DNA of 56,176 nucleotides from Salinarimonas sp. (GCA_020832565.1 JAFIEI010000022.1:1-56176); one strand, 5' to 3'; numbered from the stretch's first letter, positions 19,150-27,950 are shown. Made by a program: numbers and translations. Notes: generated by a model not told the origin, from the sequence alone.

Positions 19150-19761
19150 ATGGTGGACGTCTATTTCTCGGCCGATATCGAGACCGACGGGCCGATCCCC
19201 GGCCCGTATTCCATGCTCTCGGTCGCGCTCGTCTATGCCGGGCGATTCGATGGTGTGACGTTCAGTGCGCCGGAGAATCATGATTGCGCGATCTACCGTG
19301 AACTCGCTCCGATTTCCGACGCTTTCGAGGCAGAGGCGCTGGCGGTCAACGGGCTCGACCGGGATCGCCTGATTCTGGAGGGGGAGGCCCCCGTGGAGGC
19401 AATGCAGGCCCTCGACGCCTGGGTGCGCGATGTGGCGGGCGCCGAAAAGCCTGTTCTCGTTGCTTATCCACTGAGTTTCGACTGGAAGTGGCTTTATTGG
19501 TATTTTATCAGATATTGCAACAAGTCTCCTTTTGGGCATTCGCAATGTTTCGACATCAAGACGGCCATCGCTACGAAGCACCATCTGCCGATCTCCCGAT
19601 CCGGTCGCTCGAAACTGCCGGCACGCTACAAGACCAGGCAACGCCATACGCATCACGCGCTCGAAGATGCGATTGCCCAGGCGGAGATCTTTGCAAAAGT
19701 GTTCGAGGCCGATGATGAAGGGCGCGGAGATCGGAAGGCGCAGGGCGTATACGGAGAATAA
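19150..19761 (+). CDS. DEDDh-type 3'-5' exonuclease
   Basis: This is a 203-residue DnaQ-like exonuclease. Exo I is at the N-terminus (ADIETDG, Asp9 and Glu11). An Exo II-like Asp lies in PLSFDWKWLYWYF near residue 113, and Exo III is HHALEDA (an HX4D arrangement) near residue 176. These residues bind two metal ions for removal of nucleotides from a 3' end. Whether the substrate is DNA or RNA is unknown. ATG 19150 has AAGGAG 4 nt upstream. The gene overlaps the nucleotidyltransferase gene by 47 bp in another frame, so the two are very likely coupled. Base composition drops from about 19480 on, unlike the neighbours. It has no ribosomal or polymerase III partner nearby. Confidence 0.82.
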   Translation: MVDVYFSADIETDGPIPGPYSMLSVALVYAGRFDGVTFSAPENHDCAIYRELAPISDAFEAEALAVNGLDRDRLILEGEAPVEAMQALDAWVRDVAGAEKPVLVAYPLSFDWKWLYWYFIRYCNKSPFGHSQCFDIKTAIATKHHLPISRSGRSKLPARYKTRQRHTHHALEDAIAQAEIFAKVFEADDEGRGDRKAQGVYGE

Positions 19762-20737
19762 GACTCGGGCGCTGCGCGAGCAGCTTGCCGAAGCGGAAGA
19801 ATTGCTCGGTGATGATGGTTGCGTCTATGCGACAGGCTCGTTCGGGCGGCTCGAGGCGGGCGAGAACAGCGATCTCGATCTCTTCATCGTGGGCTTGAAT
19901 CAGCAGCGCCGGAATCCCGAGACGAAAAAGCGGGAGGCGACCGGGGAGAGTCGCGTTTCTAATCTCAATGCGATCTGCATCACGGCTGATCTGATTCGCT
20001 CGGTCAACGATCTGGGGCTGCCGACTTTCGACGGTGACGGCAAATATTTGCGGCATTATTCGGTTCATGATCTGTTGAACACGCTGGGCAAACCCGAGGA
20101 TGATGCCAGCAATACCCTGACTGCGCGTTTGCTGCTGACGCTGGAGAGTCGCTGCCTTCTGGGTCATTCATCGTACGAAAAGATCCTGGAGCAAGTGATT
20201 GAGAAATACTGGCGAGATTACGAGGGGCATCGCGATGAGTTTATGCCGGCCTTCTTTGCCAACGATATCTTGCGGCTCTGGAGAACGTTTTGCATAAATT
20301 ACGAAGCGAATACGCGTGATTATCCAGACGATGAGAAAATAAAACGTAAGATAAAGAACTACAAATTGAAACATAGTCGCATGCTGACGTGTTTTTCAGC
20401 GATTTTGCATATGCTGGATGAGCATCAGCGTAAGCACACTGTCGCCCCCCATGACGCACTGGCGATGATCAAACTGACACCGCTTGAGCGCCTGGAAATC
20501 GTGAAACAGAACGCGCGTTCTGACGATGTCAAAGGCGCAATCGACGAGGTGTTCACGCATTACGAAGCCTTCCTCACAACCACGAATGTCGATAAGGCAG
20601 CCCTCCAGGCGCGTTTCCGCGATCCCGATCAGGCTAAAGTCTTGGGCAATCAGGCCTATGAGTTCGGCGATGCGATGGCGCGCCTTCTCAAGCATGTCGG
20701 AGACGGGAGCCGGTTCTACCGGCTCCTGATCTTCTGA
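19715..20737 (+). CDS. GlnD/DUF294-like nucleotidyltransferase protein
   Basis: This 340-residue protein has a Pol-beta-type nucleotidyltransferase motif near its N-terminus: GSFGRLEAGENSDLDLF (about residues 41-57), with Gly-Ser and the two aspartates that bind metal. A third acidic residue probably lies in the segment that follows. The C-terminal two thirds is helical (FFANDILRLWRTFCINYE and KLKHSRMLTCFS), like the helical part of DUF294/GlnD-type proteins. It lacks GlnD HD and ACT domains. The donor nucleotide and target are unknown. ATG 19715 has GAGG 6 nt upstream and an adjacent ATG at 19712. Part of the gene, about 20280-20400, is clearly AT-rich, which suggests acquisition by transfer. 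Confidence 0.8.
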   Translation: MKGAEIGRRRAYTENKTRALREQLAEAEELLGDDGCVYATGSFGRLEAGENSDLDLFIVGLNQQRRNPETKKREATGESRVSNLNAICITADLIRSVNDLGLPTFDGDGKYLRHYSVHDLLNTLGKPEDDASNTLTARLLLTLESRCLLGHSSYEKILEQVIEKYWRDYEGHRDEFMPAFFANDILRLWRTFCINYEANTRDYPDDEKIKRKIKNYKLKHSRMLTCFSAILHMLDEHQRKHTVAPHDALAMIKLTPLERLEIVKQNARSDDVKGAIDEVFTHYEAFLTTTNVDKAALQARFRDPDQAKVLGNQAYEFGDAMARLLKHVGDGSRFYRLLIF

Positions 20738-20755
20738 ACGAGGGCCGGCGCAGCC

Positions 20756-22441
20756 TCAGCCCTTCCCGCGTGACGCCAGAAATGCTTCGTGTTCGGCCAT
20801 CAACTCGCCCGCGAGCGCCTTGGCGATCAGGGCACGGGTTTCCTCCACGCCGTAGAGGGCAATGAAGGAGCCGAAGCGGGGGCCGCGGCTCTGGCCGAGC
20901 AGGATCTGGTAGATCGTCTCGAACCAGCCGCGCGCCACGCCGGGGCGCCCGTCCGGGCTCTTCGACTTGCCCGAGAGATCGGGGAAATGCGTGCGCCCGA
21001 CATCGTAGACGATATCCTGCAGCGCGCCCGCATCAGTGGAGCCGACAGCCTCGCCGAGCTTGTCGTGCAACTCCTGCAAAGCTGCGCGCTCGTTGTCGTC
21101 GGGCATGCGATAGGTCTTGGCGGGGCGCACGAAGTCGCGGAAATAGGCGAGCGCGCGCGCCACCAGCGCGTCGAGGCGCGGATGCGTCTGCGGCGAGACG
21201 CCGGGCGCGTAGCGGCGGATGAAGCCCCACATCACCGCCGGATCTTCGGAATTGGCCACCGCGACGAGATTGAGCAGCATCGAGAAAGACAGGGTCGTGC
21301 CCCCGCTCACCGCATCGCCGCCGATCAGCTCCGGCGCGGGCGGCGCGCCTGAATGGATGTGCCAGACGGGATTGGCGAGCTTCTGCTTGTCTTCCTGCTG
21401 CGGGAATTTCTCGAGGAAGGTGAGGTAATCGTCGACGAAACGCGGAATCACGTCGAAATACAGGCGCTTCGCCTCGCGCGGCTTGTGGAACATGTAGAGC
21501 GACAGGCTCTCCTGCGTGCCGTAGCGCAGCCATTCGTCGATGGTCAGGCCGTTGCCCTTCGACTTGGAGATCTTCTGGCCGTTTTCATCAAGGAAGAGCT
21601 CATAATTGAAGCCTTCCGGCGGCGTGGCGTCGATCGCCTGCGCGATCTGCCCCGACAGCTTGACGGAATCGATCAGGTCCTTGCCGGCCATCTCGTAATC
21701 GATACCGAGTGCCACCCAGCGCATGGCCCAGTCGGGCTTCCATTGCAGCTTGCAATGCCCGCCGGTGACGGGCGTCTCGTAGCGCGCGCCGCTGGCGGGA
21801 TCACGCCAGACGATGGTGCCACGCACCGCATCATGCTCCTCGACCGGGACCTGCATGACCGCGCCGGTCTCCGGATGGATCGGCAGGAATGGCGAATAGG
21901 TCTGCCGGCGCTCCTCGCGCAGCGACGGCAGCATCACCTCCATCACCGCGTCATAGCGTTCCAGCATGCGCATCAGCGTCGCGTCGAAACGGCCCGACTT
22001 GTAGCAATCTGTGGCGGAGAGGAACTCGTAGTCGAAGCCGAACGCATCGAGGAAGGCGCGCAGGCGGGCATTGTTGTGGTGGCCGAAGGATTCATGCGTG
22101 CCGAACGGGTCGGGGACCCTGGTGAGCGGCTGGTTGAGCGCCGCCGTGAGCATGTCCTTGTTGGGCACGTTGTCAGGGACCTTGCGCAGCCCGTCCATGT
22201 CGTCGGAGAAGGCGATCAGCCGGGTCGGGATCGATCCGCCGGTGAGCACTTCGAAGGCATGACGCACCATTGTTGTGCGGGCCACCTCGCCGAAAGTCCC
22301 GATATGCGGCAGGCCCGACGGGCCGTAGCCGGTTTCGAAGATCACCTCTTTCTTGCCGAGCCGCTCCACCCGCGCGACGAGCTTGCGCGCCTCCTCGAAG
22401 GGCCAGGCATTGGCGGTGGCGAGAAGCTCGGCGTCGAACAT
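20756..22441 (-). CDS. lysK: Lysyl-tRNA synthetase, class I
   Basis: This enzyme charges tRNA-Lys with lysine. It is the class I form, typical of archaea and alphaproteobacteria and unrelated to class II LysS. The 561-residue length fits. The two class I signatures are present: a HIGH variant in PSGLPHIGT near residue 42 and KMSKS-like KISKSKGN near residue 285. I use ATG 22441. A TTG at 22459 would add six residues. It converges on the nucleotidyltransferase gene with only 18 bp between the stops. Confidence 0.95.
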   Translation of the reverse strand: MFDAELLATANAWPFEEARKLVARVERLGKKEVIFETGYGPSGLPHIGTFGEVARTTMVRHAFEVLTGGSIPTRLIAFSDDMDGLRKVPDNVPNKDMLTAALNQPLTRVPDPFGTHESFGHHNNARLRAFLDAFGFDYEFLSATDCYKSGRFDATLMRMLERYDAVMEVMLPSLREERRQTYSPFLPIHPETGAVMQVPVEEHDAVRGTIVWRDPASGARYETPVTGGHCKLQWKPDWAMRWVALGIDYEMAGKDLIDSVKLSGQIAQAIDATPPEGFNYELFLDENGQKISKSKGNGLTIDEWLRYGTQESLSLYMFHKPREAKRLYFDVIPRFVDDYLTFLEKFPQQEDKQKLANPVWHIHSGAPPAPELIGGDAVSGGTTLSFSMLLNLVAVANSEDPAVMWGFIRRYAPGVSPQTHPRLDALVARALAYFRDFVRPAKTYRMPDDNERAALQELHDKLGEAVGSTDAGALQDIVYDVGRTHFPDLSGKSKSPDGRPGVARGWFETIYQILLGQSRGPRFGSFIALYGVEETRALIAKALAGELMAEHEAFLASRGKG

Positions 22442-22592
22442 CGGTACGGTCTTTCTCAAGGACAGGGTCTCGTCGGGATTGTGGGCAATGCTGCGTCGCC
22501 ATGTGCCGGCATCGACCGGCCCCGGAACGACGCGCCCGGGTTTGCGCCCTGCTTTTGCGCCCTCGCGCGGCTTGCGTCAACTCACCTGCGGC

Positions 22593-23612
22593 TCAGCGCA
22601 GAAAGGCGCCTGCAGGCTCGAAGGGGCTGATGGGAAAGAAGGCGAGCCATGTCCGCGCATAACCGCCGTCTTCCCAGATCCGGTGCAGGGCATGATCGAA
22701 GGCGCGCGCCAGGCCGACATCGTCGCTGCGCATGACGAAACCGATCCCCTCGCCGAAATAAAGCTCGTCGAAATAGGGTTCGCCGACGAAAACGCAGCAA
22801 TCCTGCGAGGCGCGCCCGCCGATCCAGAGCGCAAGCGATAATCCGTCGCCGAAGACGAGATCGCTCGCACCCCGCTGCAGATCGCTGCGGGCGATCGCGG
22901 CATTGGGGGCGGGAACGGGAACGGCATCGGGAAAATAGCGCGCGAGCCACGCCGCATGCGCGCTATCCGCGACCACCCCGACCCGCCTGTTCACCAGATC
23001 CGCCGCCGATACCGCCATCGGCGCATCTTCCGCACGCGCGGCGAAACGGGCCGGGAATCGGAAATAGGGCAGGGTGACGGCGAACCGCCCGTGCAACCGC
23101 TCATCGCCCGCAAAGGCGGCGGCAACGACATCGCCTTCGCCCTGTTCGAGCGCCTCGAGCAGGGTCCCGAAGCTGCGGGCCTGGATGGTGCAGGGGACCT
23201 GTAGCCGCTCGCAGGCGAGACGGGCGAGCTCGACCGAGAAGCCGGTCGGCACTGCGTCCGGACCGCCGAAATGCAAAGGCGGAAAATCGTCCGATGTCAA
23301 AATCCGCAGACTTCGCCCGGAGGCAATCTCTACCTCCTCGACCCGCGCGCGCGGATCCCAGAAGCCGGCTATGCCGGTTTCGGTGAAGGGAGGGGTCGTC
23401 GGGACCTGTGCGGCGGCGCCAGGTTCCTCCTGCGCTGCAAGCGGTAGCGGCGCGAGGCATGCCAGGAGCGCGAAGAGCGCCAGGCAGCGCGAGTTTGCCG
23501 GGATGAATCCGGGTTCGGTGCGCGAATATGGGCGGTATCGCGACACAATATTAAATTGTGCCAATATTGCAACCAAACGATGAAATAGCGATTCCAGATT
23601 GCAATAGCGCAT
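22593..23612 (-). CDS. Periplasmic solute-binding protein, family 3-like
   Basis: This 339-residue exported protein has a long N-terminus, then a signal-peptide core (CLALFALLACLAPLPLAAQ, about residues 43-62). A bac_3 fold follows: SLRILTSDDFPPLHFGGPD, then GFSVELARLACERL, then LVNRRVGVVADSAHAAWL. Family 3 proteins bind amino acids or serve as receptor domains. No permease or ATPase gene is adjacent, so it may act as an orphan or with distant partners. ATG 23612 has AAAGGG upstream, but the signal sequence sits about 40 residues in, so a later start is possible. Paired cysteines (DCCVF) are unusual. Confidence 0.75.
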   Translation of the reverse strand: MRYCNLESLFHRLVAILAQFNIVSRYRPYSRTEPGFIPANSRCLALFALLACLAPLPLAAQEEPGAAAQVPTTPPFTETGIAGFWDPRARVEEVEIASGRSLRILTSDDFPPLHFGGPDAVPTGFSVELARLACERLQVPCTIQARSFGTLLEALEQGEGDVVAAAFAGDERLHGRFAVTLPYFRFPARFAARAEDAPMAVSAADLVNRRVGVVADSAHAAWLARYFPDAVPVPAPNAAIARSDLQRGASDLVFGDGLSLALWIGGRASQDCCVFVGEPYFDELYFGEGIGFVMRSDDVGLARAFDHALHRIWEDGGYARTWLAFFPISPFEPAGAFLR

Positions 23613-23894
23613 GATTTGCCCTTTAAGATGGTGAAAACGGCATCGCCGTGCGTTTCATGCGTCGAACACCAATCGGGGTTAGCCTTGACGGGTATGCAGG
23701 GTCAAGCGGCAGATGAGCAAGCGTCACACGGGCAATCCGCCCCGGGCCGGTACGCCGGTTCATCAGTGAATGCCTGCCATCTGTCGCAGGAGCGCGCCGA
23801 CACGAGCCGAGGCGGTGCTCACCAGCCTGAAAGGGCGCATGCAGCGCTATCGTGGCCGGAAGAACGCGGCGGCGTACCTTGCGATCCGCACCGT

Positions 23895-25841
23895 ATGCCG
23901 CATACGCCTGTGGGGCTCGACCATCCAGAGCTTCTACCATTGCCGGCGACGCTGTCCTTTCTGATGGAAGCGGGGGTTCCCGCATCGGAATTGCGGGAAG
24001 TTGCTGATGCAGCGCGGCGGCTCGAAGCCTGTCCGGTGGCCGTCCTCCTGAAGACGGGCGTCCTCGACGGGCCCGGTTACTACCGCGCCCTGGCATCGCA
24101 TCTCGGCCTGCCTTATCTGACCGACCCTTCCGTGCTGCGGGGCTTGCCCGGTGAATCTGCGATCCGGGGCGGGCATGCGCCTCTCGCGCCGGAACGGCAT
24201 GGCCCGGATCTGCGCATGCTGGCCGCTCCTCAAGGGGCGGCCCTCGCGCGCCTGGTCGATATCGTGGCGCCCCGATCGACCGGCCGGGCTCCGGGTTTTC
24301 CGGAAGGGCTTGCTCTGACGGATCCCCAGCGTTTCGAGGCGGCGGTGATCGAGGCGGATGCCGCGCGCATCGCGCAGCAGGCAGCGCACGCGCTGGCCGA
24401 CCGGCATCCGCGCTTCAGTTTTCTCGGTGGCGCATGGTCTTGGCAAAAACGCGCTGCCGTCGTGGTCGTGACATTGCTCGCCCTGCTTCCGGCCAGTCTT
24501 CCTGTCGATCTGGCGCTTGCCCTGATCAGCGTGCTGATCTGCCTGGTGAGCACGTTTCTCGCCCTGTTGCGCATAGCTGCCTGCCATGAACGCGTGCATG
24601 TGAGCCCGAAATCCCGGCCGCCGCCATTGCCGGATGCGCAGTTGCCGGATTACAGCATCGTCGTCGCGCTCTACCGGGAGACGGCGGTGGTGGACCAGCT
24701 ATGTGCGGCCATCGCAGCGATCGATTACCCACCGGCGCGCCTCGACGTGATCTTCGTGGTCGAGGCAGACGATCCGCAGACACGTGAGGCGCTGATGCCG
24801 CATGCGCAGCGTCACGGTTACCGCATCCTCGTCGCGCCTGAAGGCAAGCCGCGCACCAAGCCGCGCGCGCTCAATGTCGCCCTGCCGCTCGCCCGGGGTG
24901 CGCATCTGGTGATCTTCGATGCGGAGGATATTCCCGAGCCGGGCCAGCTGCGCCTCGCAGCAGAAACATTCGCCGCGGCAGAGCCCGACACCGTCTGCCT
25001 GCAGGCCCGCCTCGCCATCGACAATGATGCCGATGGTATCCTGCCGGGATGTTTTGCGGTGGAATACGCTGCACTGTTCGACGTGATCAATCCGGGCAGC
25101 CTGCGGCTCGGCCTGCCTGTGCCGCTGGGCGGCACGTCCAACCATTTCCGCATCGCGGCACTGCGAGCGGCATGCGGCTGGGATGCCTGGAACGTGACGG
25201 AAGATGCCGATCTGGGGCTGCGGCTCGCGCATATGCGGCTCCATACGGCGGATCTTCCCGCTACCACCTGGGAGGAGGCGCCGCTGCGCCTGCGCGAATG
25301 GCACGGGCAGCGCAAGCGCTGGATGAAGGGGTTTTTGCAAACGGCGATCACACACACGCGCGATCCGCTGCGCGCAGCGCGCGCCATGGGCTGCCTGCAT
25401 TATCTCGTCGTTCTCGCCAGCACGTTCGGTGCGGTCTTCTCGGCGATGGCCTATCCGCTATTCTTCCTCACCGGGCTCGCGGTCGTGGCGACGCCGGTTC
25501 TGCTCACGCTCGCGATCGAGCCGGTCTGGCTCGGCTGGATTCACGCGGGGCTGGCCGGTCCCTACGGAATCCTGATCTTTGCCGTGGCTGGCGTCACCTT
25601 CTGTCTGGGTGTCGCCGCGACGCTGGGGCCAGCCCTGATCGGCATTGTCCGGCGCGGACGGCCGGGACTGCTCGCCCGGCTGCCGTTGCTGCCGATCTAT
25701 TATCTTCTCGTCAGCGCGGCAGCCTGGTGCGCGTTGCGAGAATTGTTCACGGACGCATCAGGTTGGCACAAGACGCCACATGGCGCGGGCAGGCGCCGGC
25801 TCAAGCCGGGCCTTCCCGTACGCTGTCAGGACAGGCGGTGA
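23895..25841 (+). CDS. GT2 glycosyltransferase, polysaccharide synthase type with GspE_N-like N-terminal domain
   Basis: This is a membrane-embedded family 2 glycosyltransferase of about 648 residues. The N-terminal part (about residues 10-170) resembles the type II secretion GspE N-terminal fold (VLLKTGVLDGPGYYRALASHLGLPYL). Two membrane helices precede the catalytic domain, which shows VVALYRE, VVEADD, FDAEDIPEPGQ, the TEDADLGLRL acceptor motif and QRKRW (the QxxRW motif of processive enzymes). Three or four helices end the protein. The closest known type is XagB-like synthases of Rhizobiales adhesive glucans, but the sugar is not provable. The start is uncertain: the frame is open from 23616 and no site has a good ribosome binding site. 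Its 3' end overlaps the small ORF at 25826 by 16 bp. Confidence 0.82.
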   Translation: MPHTPVGLDHPELLPLPATLSFLMEAGVPASELREVADAARRLEACPVAVLLKTGVLDGPGYYRALASHLGLPYLTDPSVLRGLPGESAIRGGHAPLAPERHGPDLRMLAAPQGAALARLVDIVAPRSTGRAPGFPEGLALTDPQRFEAAVIEADAARIAQQAAHALADRHPRFSFLGGAWSWQKRAAVVVVTLLALLPASLPVDLALALISVLICLVSTFLALLRIAACHERVHVSPKSRPPPLPDAQLPDYSIVVALYRETAVVDQLCAAIAAIDYPPARLDVIFVVEADDPQTREALMPHAQRHGYRILVAPEGKPRTKPRALNVALPLARGAHLVIFDAEDIPEPGQLRLAAETFAAAEPDTVCLQARLAIDNDADGILPGCFAVEYAALFDVINPGSLRLGLPVPLGGTSNHFRIAALRAACGWDAWNVTEDADLGLRLAHMRLHTADLPATTWEEAPLRLREWHGQRKRWMKGFLQTAITHTRDPLRAARAMGCLHYLVVLASTFGAVFSAMAYPLFFLTGLAVVATPVLLTLAIEPVWLGWIHAGLAGPYGILIFAVAGVTFCLGVAATLGPALIGIVRRGRPGLLARLPLLPIYYLLVSAAAWCALRELFTDASGWHKTPHGAGRRRLKPGLPVRCQDRR

Positions 25842-26023
25842 CGCATGTTCTGGTGGTTCTTGGCTATCCGCTTGGCCGCAACGTAGTAAATCGCGGCGTA
25901 GACGTTATCGAGCAGATGCGCCAGAACGGGATCGCCCTCTTCGCGCACGACGCTTGCAAGTTCACCGATACGCTCGGCTACATCGTCAAGGTTGTCTTTG
26001 GTTTCGTCGTACTGGATATGCAT
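25826..26023 (-). CDS. Small protein downstream of luxI, CinS-like by position
   Basis: This 65-residue ORF begins 21 bp after the luxI stop on the same strand. The protein is acidic at its N-terminus (MHIQYDETKDNLDDVAERIGELASVV), helical and basic at its C-terminus (AAKRIAKNHQNMRHRLS). The composition is normal for a real protein, unlike the Arg/Ala-rich shadow frames here. In Rhizobium leguminosarum, cinI is followed by cinS, which encodes a small regulator co-expressed with the synthase. I do not claim sequence homology to CinS, only the same gene order and similar size. It overlaps the end of the convergent glycosyltransferase gene by 16 bp. Confidence 0.68.
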   Translation of the reverse strand: MHIQYDETKDNLDDVAERIGELASVVREEGDPVLAHLLDNVYAAIYYVAAKRIAKNHQNMRHRLS

Positions 26024-26044
26024 GATTGCGCCCCACTTATGTTT

Positions 26045-26698
26045 TTATGCTGCTTTGGCGAGAATTCTGGCGCGCTTGCGTGCACCATCAACGATAATAT
26101 CTTCGTAAATACCGGCACGCCGGCGAATGTCGGCGAGCGCATCAGTGGTTACATCCCACAATCCGACAGCAATCGGTCCGGTCTCGAATGCCGTGGAGCG
26201 TGCGAGCACTTCCGGCTCCCAGCCGATACGTCGATAGATGCGTTGCATATGTGGTTCGAAGATGCCGATATATTGGGTCAGGCCGGCATTGAGGCCGATT
26301 TCGCACATGGCGATCGCGATTTCACAAGTCGCCCGATCGAGGCGCGTCGGCGTCAGGCGGCGTATCGTCTGGGGGTGAACGCAGAACCGGGTCGCCTCCC
26401 AGATCGTGGCACTGACGAGATCGACATCGTCGTCGAAAGCATTCGCAAAGATATCGCGCTGCAGGGTCGGGCCGGTCGTCGGCATCAGCCGGATCGAGCC
26501 GATCACCGAGCCGGTTTCGTCGTCGAGCGCGATGACATAGAGGGGGTTGAGTGCATCGTAAGGGTCGCATTCACGCCCGTCTTCGACATTGACGTCCCAG
26601 CCGAGTTTCTCGCGGAAGATCGCTGCCCTTCCACGGAACATGGCGTCGACGATGTCTGCGTGACGATCAGCTTCGTGTCCGTTGATCAGGGTGATCAT
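26045..26698 (-). CDS. Acyl-homoserine-lactone synthase, LuxI family (CinI type)
   Basis: This enzyme makes an N-acyl-homoserine lactone from S-adenosylmethionine and an acyl carrier. The 217-residue protein keeps the family's invariant positions: Arg near residue 22, Phe28 and Trp34 (FREKLGWDV), acidic residues in ECDPYDAL, Arg in SIRLMPTTGPTL, and Glu and Arg in WEATRFCV. The RLMPTTGPTL segment is typical of CinI-type synthases, which often make long or hydroxylated acyl chains. Acyl length is not predictable here. ATG 26698 follows a purine-rich ribosome binding site inside a hairpin. It is probably co-transcribed with the small ORF downstream. Confidence 0.93.
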   Translation of the reverse strand: MITLINGHEADRHADIVDAMFRGRAAIFREKLGWDVNVEDGRECDPYDALNPLYVIALDDETGSVIGSIRLMPTTGPTLQRDIFANAFDDDVDLVSATIWEATRFCVHPQTIRRLTPTRLDRATCEIAIAMCEIGLNAGLTQYIGIFEPHMQRIYRRIGWEPEVLARSTAFETGPIAVGLWDVTTDALADIRRRAGIYEDIIVDGARKRARILAKAA

Positions 26699-26699
26699 C

Positions 26700-26733
26700 T
26701 TCTGGGTCCTTTCCTTGGTGACAGAACCCAGAA
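26700..26733 (-). promoter_or_regulatory. Hairpin in the luxI leader around the ribosome binding site
   Basis: A perfect 8-bp inverted repeat, TTCTGGGT (26700-26707) and ACCCAGAA (26726-26733), lies directly upstream of the luxI start codon. The 18-nt loop holds AAGGAAAGG, the only Shine-Dalgarno-like sequence. In the mRNA the stem ends 1 nt before ATG, so folding should limit ribosome access. This suggests translational control, but no known element is recognised. Confidence 0.6.
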
Positions 26734-26760
26734 TCGGCGTTTCACCAGCTTTCGCAATCC

Positions 26761-26772
26761 GTCAAATTTGAC
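26761..26772. promoter_or_regulatory. 12-bp perfect palindrome upstream of luxI, operator candidate
   Basis: GTCAAATTTGAC is a perfect palindrome 62-74 bp upstream of the luxI start, in an AT-rich stretch suited to a promoter. It could be an operator for the LuxR-type regulator or another regulator. It is shorter than a typical 18-20-bp lux box. Two direct copies of ATGCAAT lie at 26781 and 26807. Confidence 0.35.
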
Positions 26773-26940
26773 CTTTCGTCATGCAATTCATGTATTTAGC
26801 CAAGAAATGCAATTTTTGATAATGGGGCGAAAGTCGGATTATGATTGCCCGCATAAGATTAGATTTAATCATACGAGTTATTTTAAATTGTATATCTGCT
26901 TGATGCGTGTCTGCCGCGCGCAATCACGCGCGATGGGAGA

Positions 26941-27666
26941 TCAATGCTCGACGATGCCGAGAGAGATCGCCCGTGCGACCGCTTGCGCCTTGGTCAGGCT
27001 GGCGAGCTTGTGGCGAGCGGAATCGAGATAACCGCGGACCGCTCGCTCAGACACGTGCAGGCGCTCCGCCGTGCCGGCAATCGTGGCACCGGCCGCTGCC
27101 CATTGCAGGCATTCGCGTTCGCGCCGTGAAAGCTGGATCGTCGGCTCGGTGTCATCGCTGCAAAGCGCCAGAACGCGGTGATGGACATAGTTTCCGATCA
27201 ACTGGATGTCGCGCGTCTGCGCCAGTTTGAGGCTCTGCCATTCGCGTTCAGGCAGACCCGAGACCACGGTAAAGACCGCAAGATCTCCCCGGGCACCACG
27301 GATCGGCACCGTAAGCCCCTGGCGCCCGATACCGAAATCCAGCGCTTCGCGGAACAGCAATTGGGGCGTTCCCTCGGGGACGACCAGTCGGTCCCAATCC
27401 ACGGGCAGGATACTTCGCGCGGCCTGGAGTACCACGGGGTCGATTTCGAAATAGCGCTGCGAGCGATAGCGGCTGATCCATTGCTGAGGATAGGAATGGA
27501 TCACCACCGGGTTTTCGCGCGGATCATTGGGCAGGCGCAGGGCATGATAGCCTGCATGCGCAAAGCCGTAGACATCGATCAGGCCCATGATTGCCTGTTC
27601 GAGATCGGGCAGAGATTGGGCCTGCTCGATCCGTTCGAGTACCGAATGAAACGCGTCGTCACGCAT
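26941..27666 (-). CDS. LuxR-family quorum-sensing transcription regulator
   Basis: This 241-residue protein has an N-terminal autoinducer-binding domain (about residues 15-160) and a C-terminal LuxR helix-turn-helix (LSRRERECLQWAAAGATIAGTAERLHVSERAVRGYLDSARHKL, residues about 177-220). Ligand-pocket residues are visible: Trp and Tyr in YPQQWISRYRSQRYFEIDPVV (WxxxY...DP) and a DFGI stretch with Gly near residue 111. It lies 242 bp upstream of luxI in the same orientation, so it is the likely receptor for that signal. It has its own AT-rich upstream region. Confidence 0.92.
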   Translation of the reverse strand: MRDDAFHSVLERIEQAQSLPDLEQAIMGLIDVYGFAHAGYHALRLPNDPRENPVVIHSYPQQWISRYRSQRYFEIDPVVLQAARSILPVDWDRLVVPEGTPQLLFREALDFGIGRQGLTVPIRGARGDLAVFTVVSGLPEREWQSLKLAQTRDIQLIGNYVHHRVLALCSDDTEPTIQLSRRERECLQWAAAGATIAGTAERLHVSERAVRGYLDSARHKLASLTKAQAVARAISLGIVEH

Positions 27667-27950
27667 GCGGGGTCCAATGGTGGGGTTGATGTCGGCGGTG
27701 CGCAGTCGGTCAATCTAGAACTTTTTCAACATGTTGTATAATAAAATTGAGGATAGTTCAAAAGCTAGCGCTCTGGTTGTATCAAGTTGCGGTAACCAGC
27801 GCTCGCGGTGAGCCACGATATACCATAAAACCGATATAAGAACCCATATTTTCATTCGCCGAGCGCGCATCGAGCGAATGAGATCCGCGCAGTCGATTGC
27901 GCTCTACGTTGTATGATTGTGCGATTTCGACGCTGTTGCCCTGGTCGTTT
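27667..27950. other. AT-rich intergenic region upstream of luxR with palindrome and hairpin
   Basis: No gene is supported in these 284 bp. The perfect palindrome CAACATGTTG lies at 27727-27736 in the likely luxR promoter. An inverted repeat with arms AGCGCT-ct-GGTT and AACCAGCGCT lies at 27767-27803. On the minus strand it is followed by a short TTTT, so it may be the weak terminator of the SCO gene. Base composition is clearly more AT-rich than the flanks. Confidence 0.45.

Noticed and set aside
25049-27031. 660-residue plus-strand frame across the glycosyltransferase end, luxI and luxR
   Set aside because: It is antisense to luxI and luxR and in a wrong frame for the synthase; no motif is visible.
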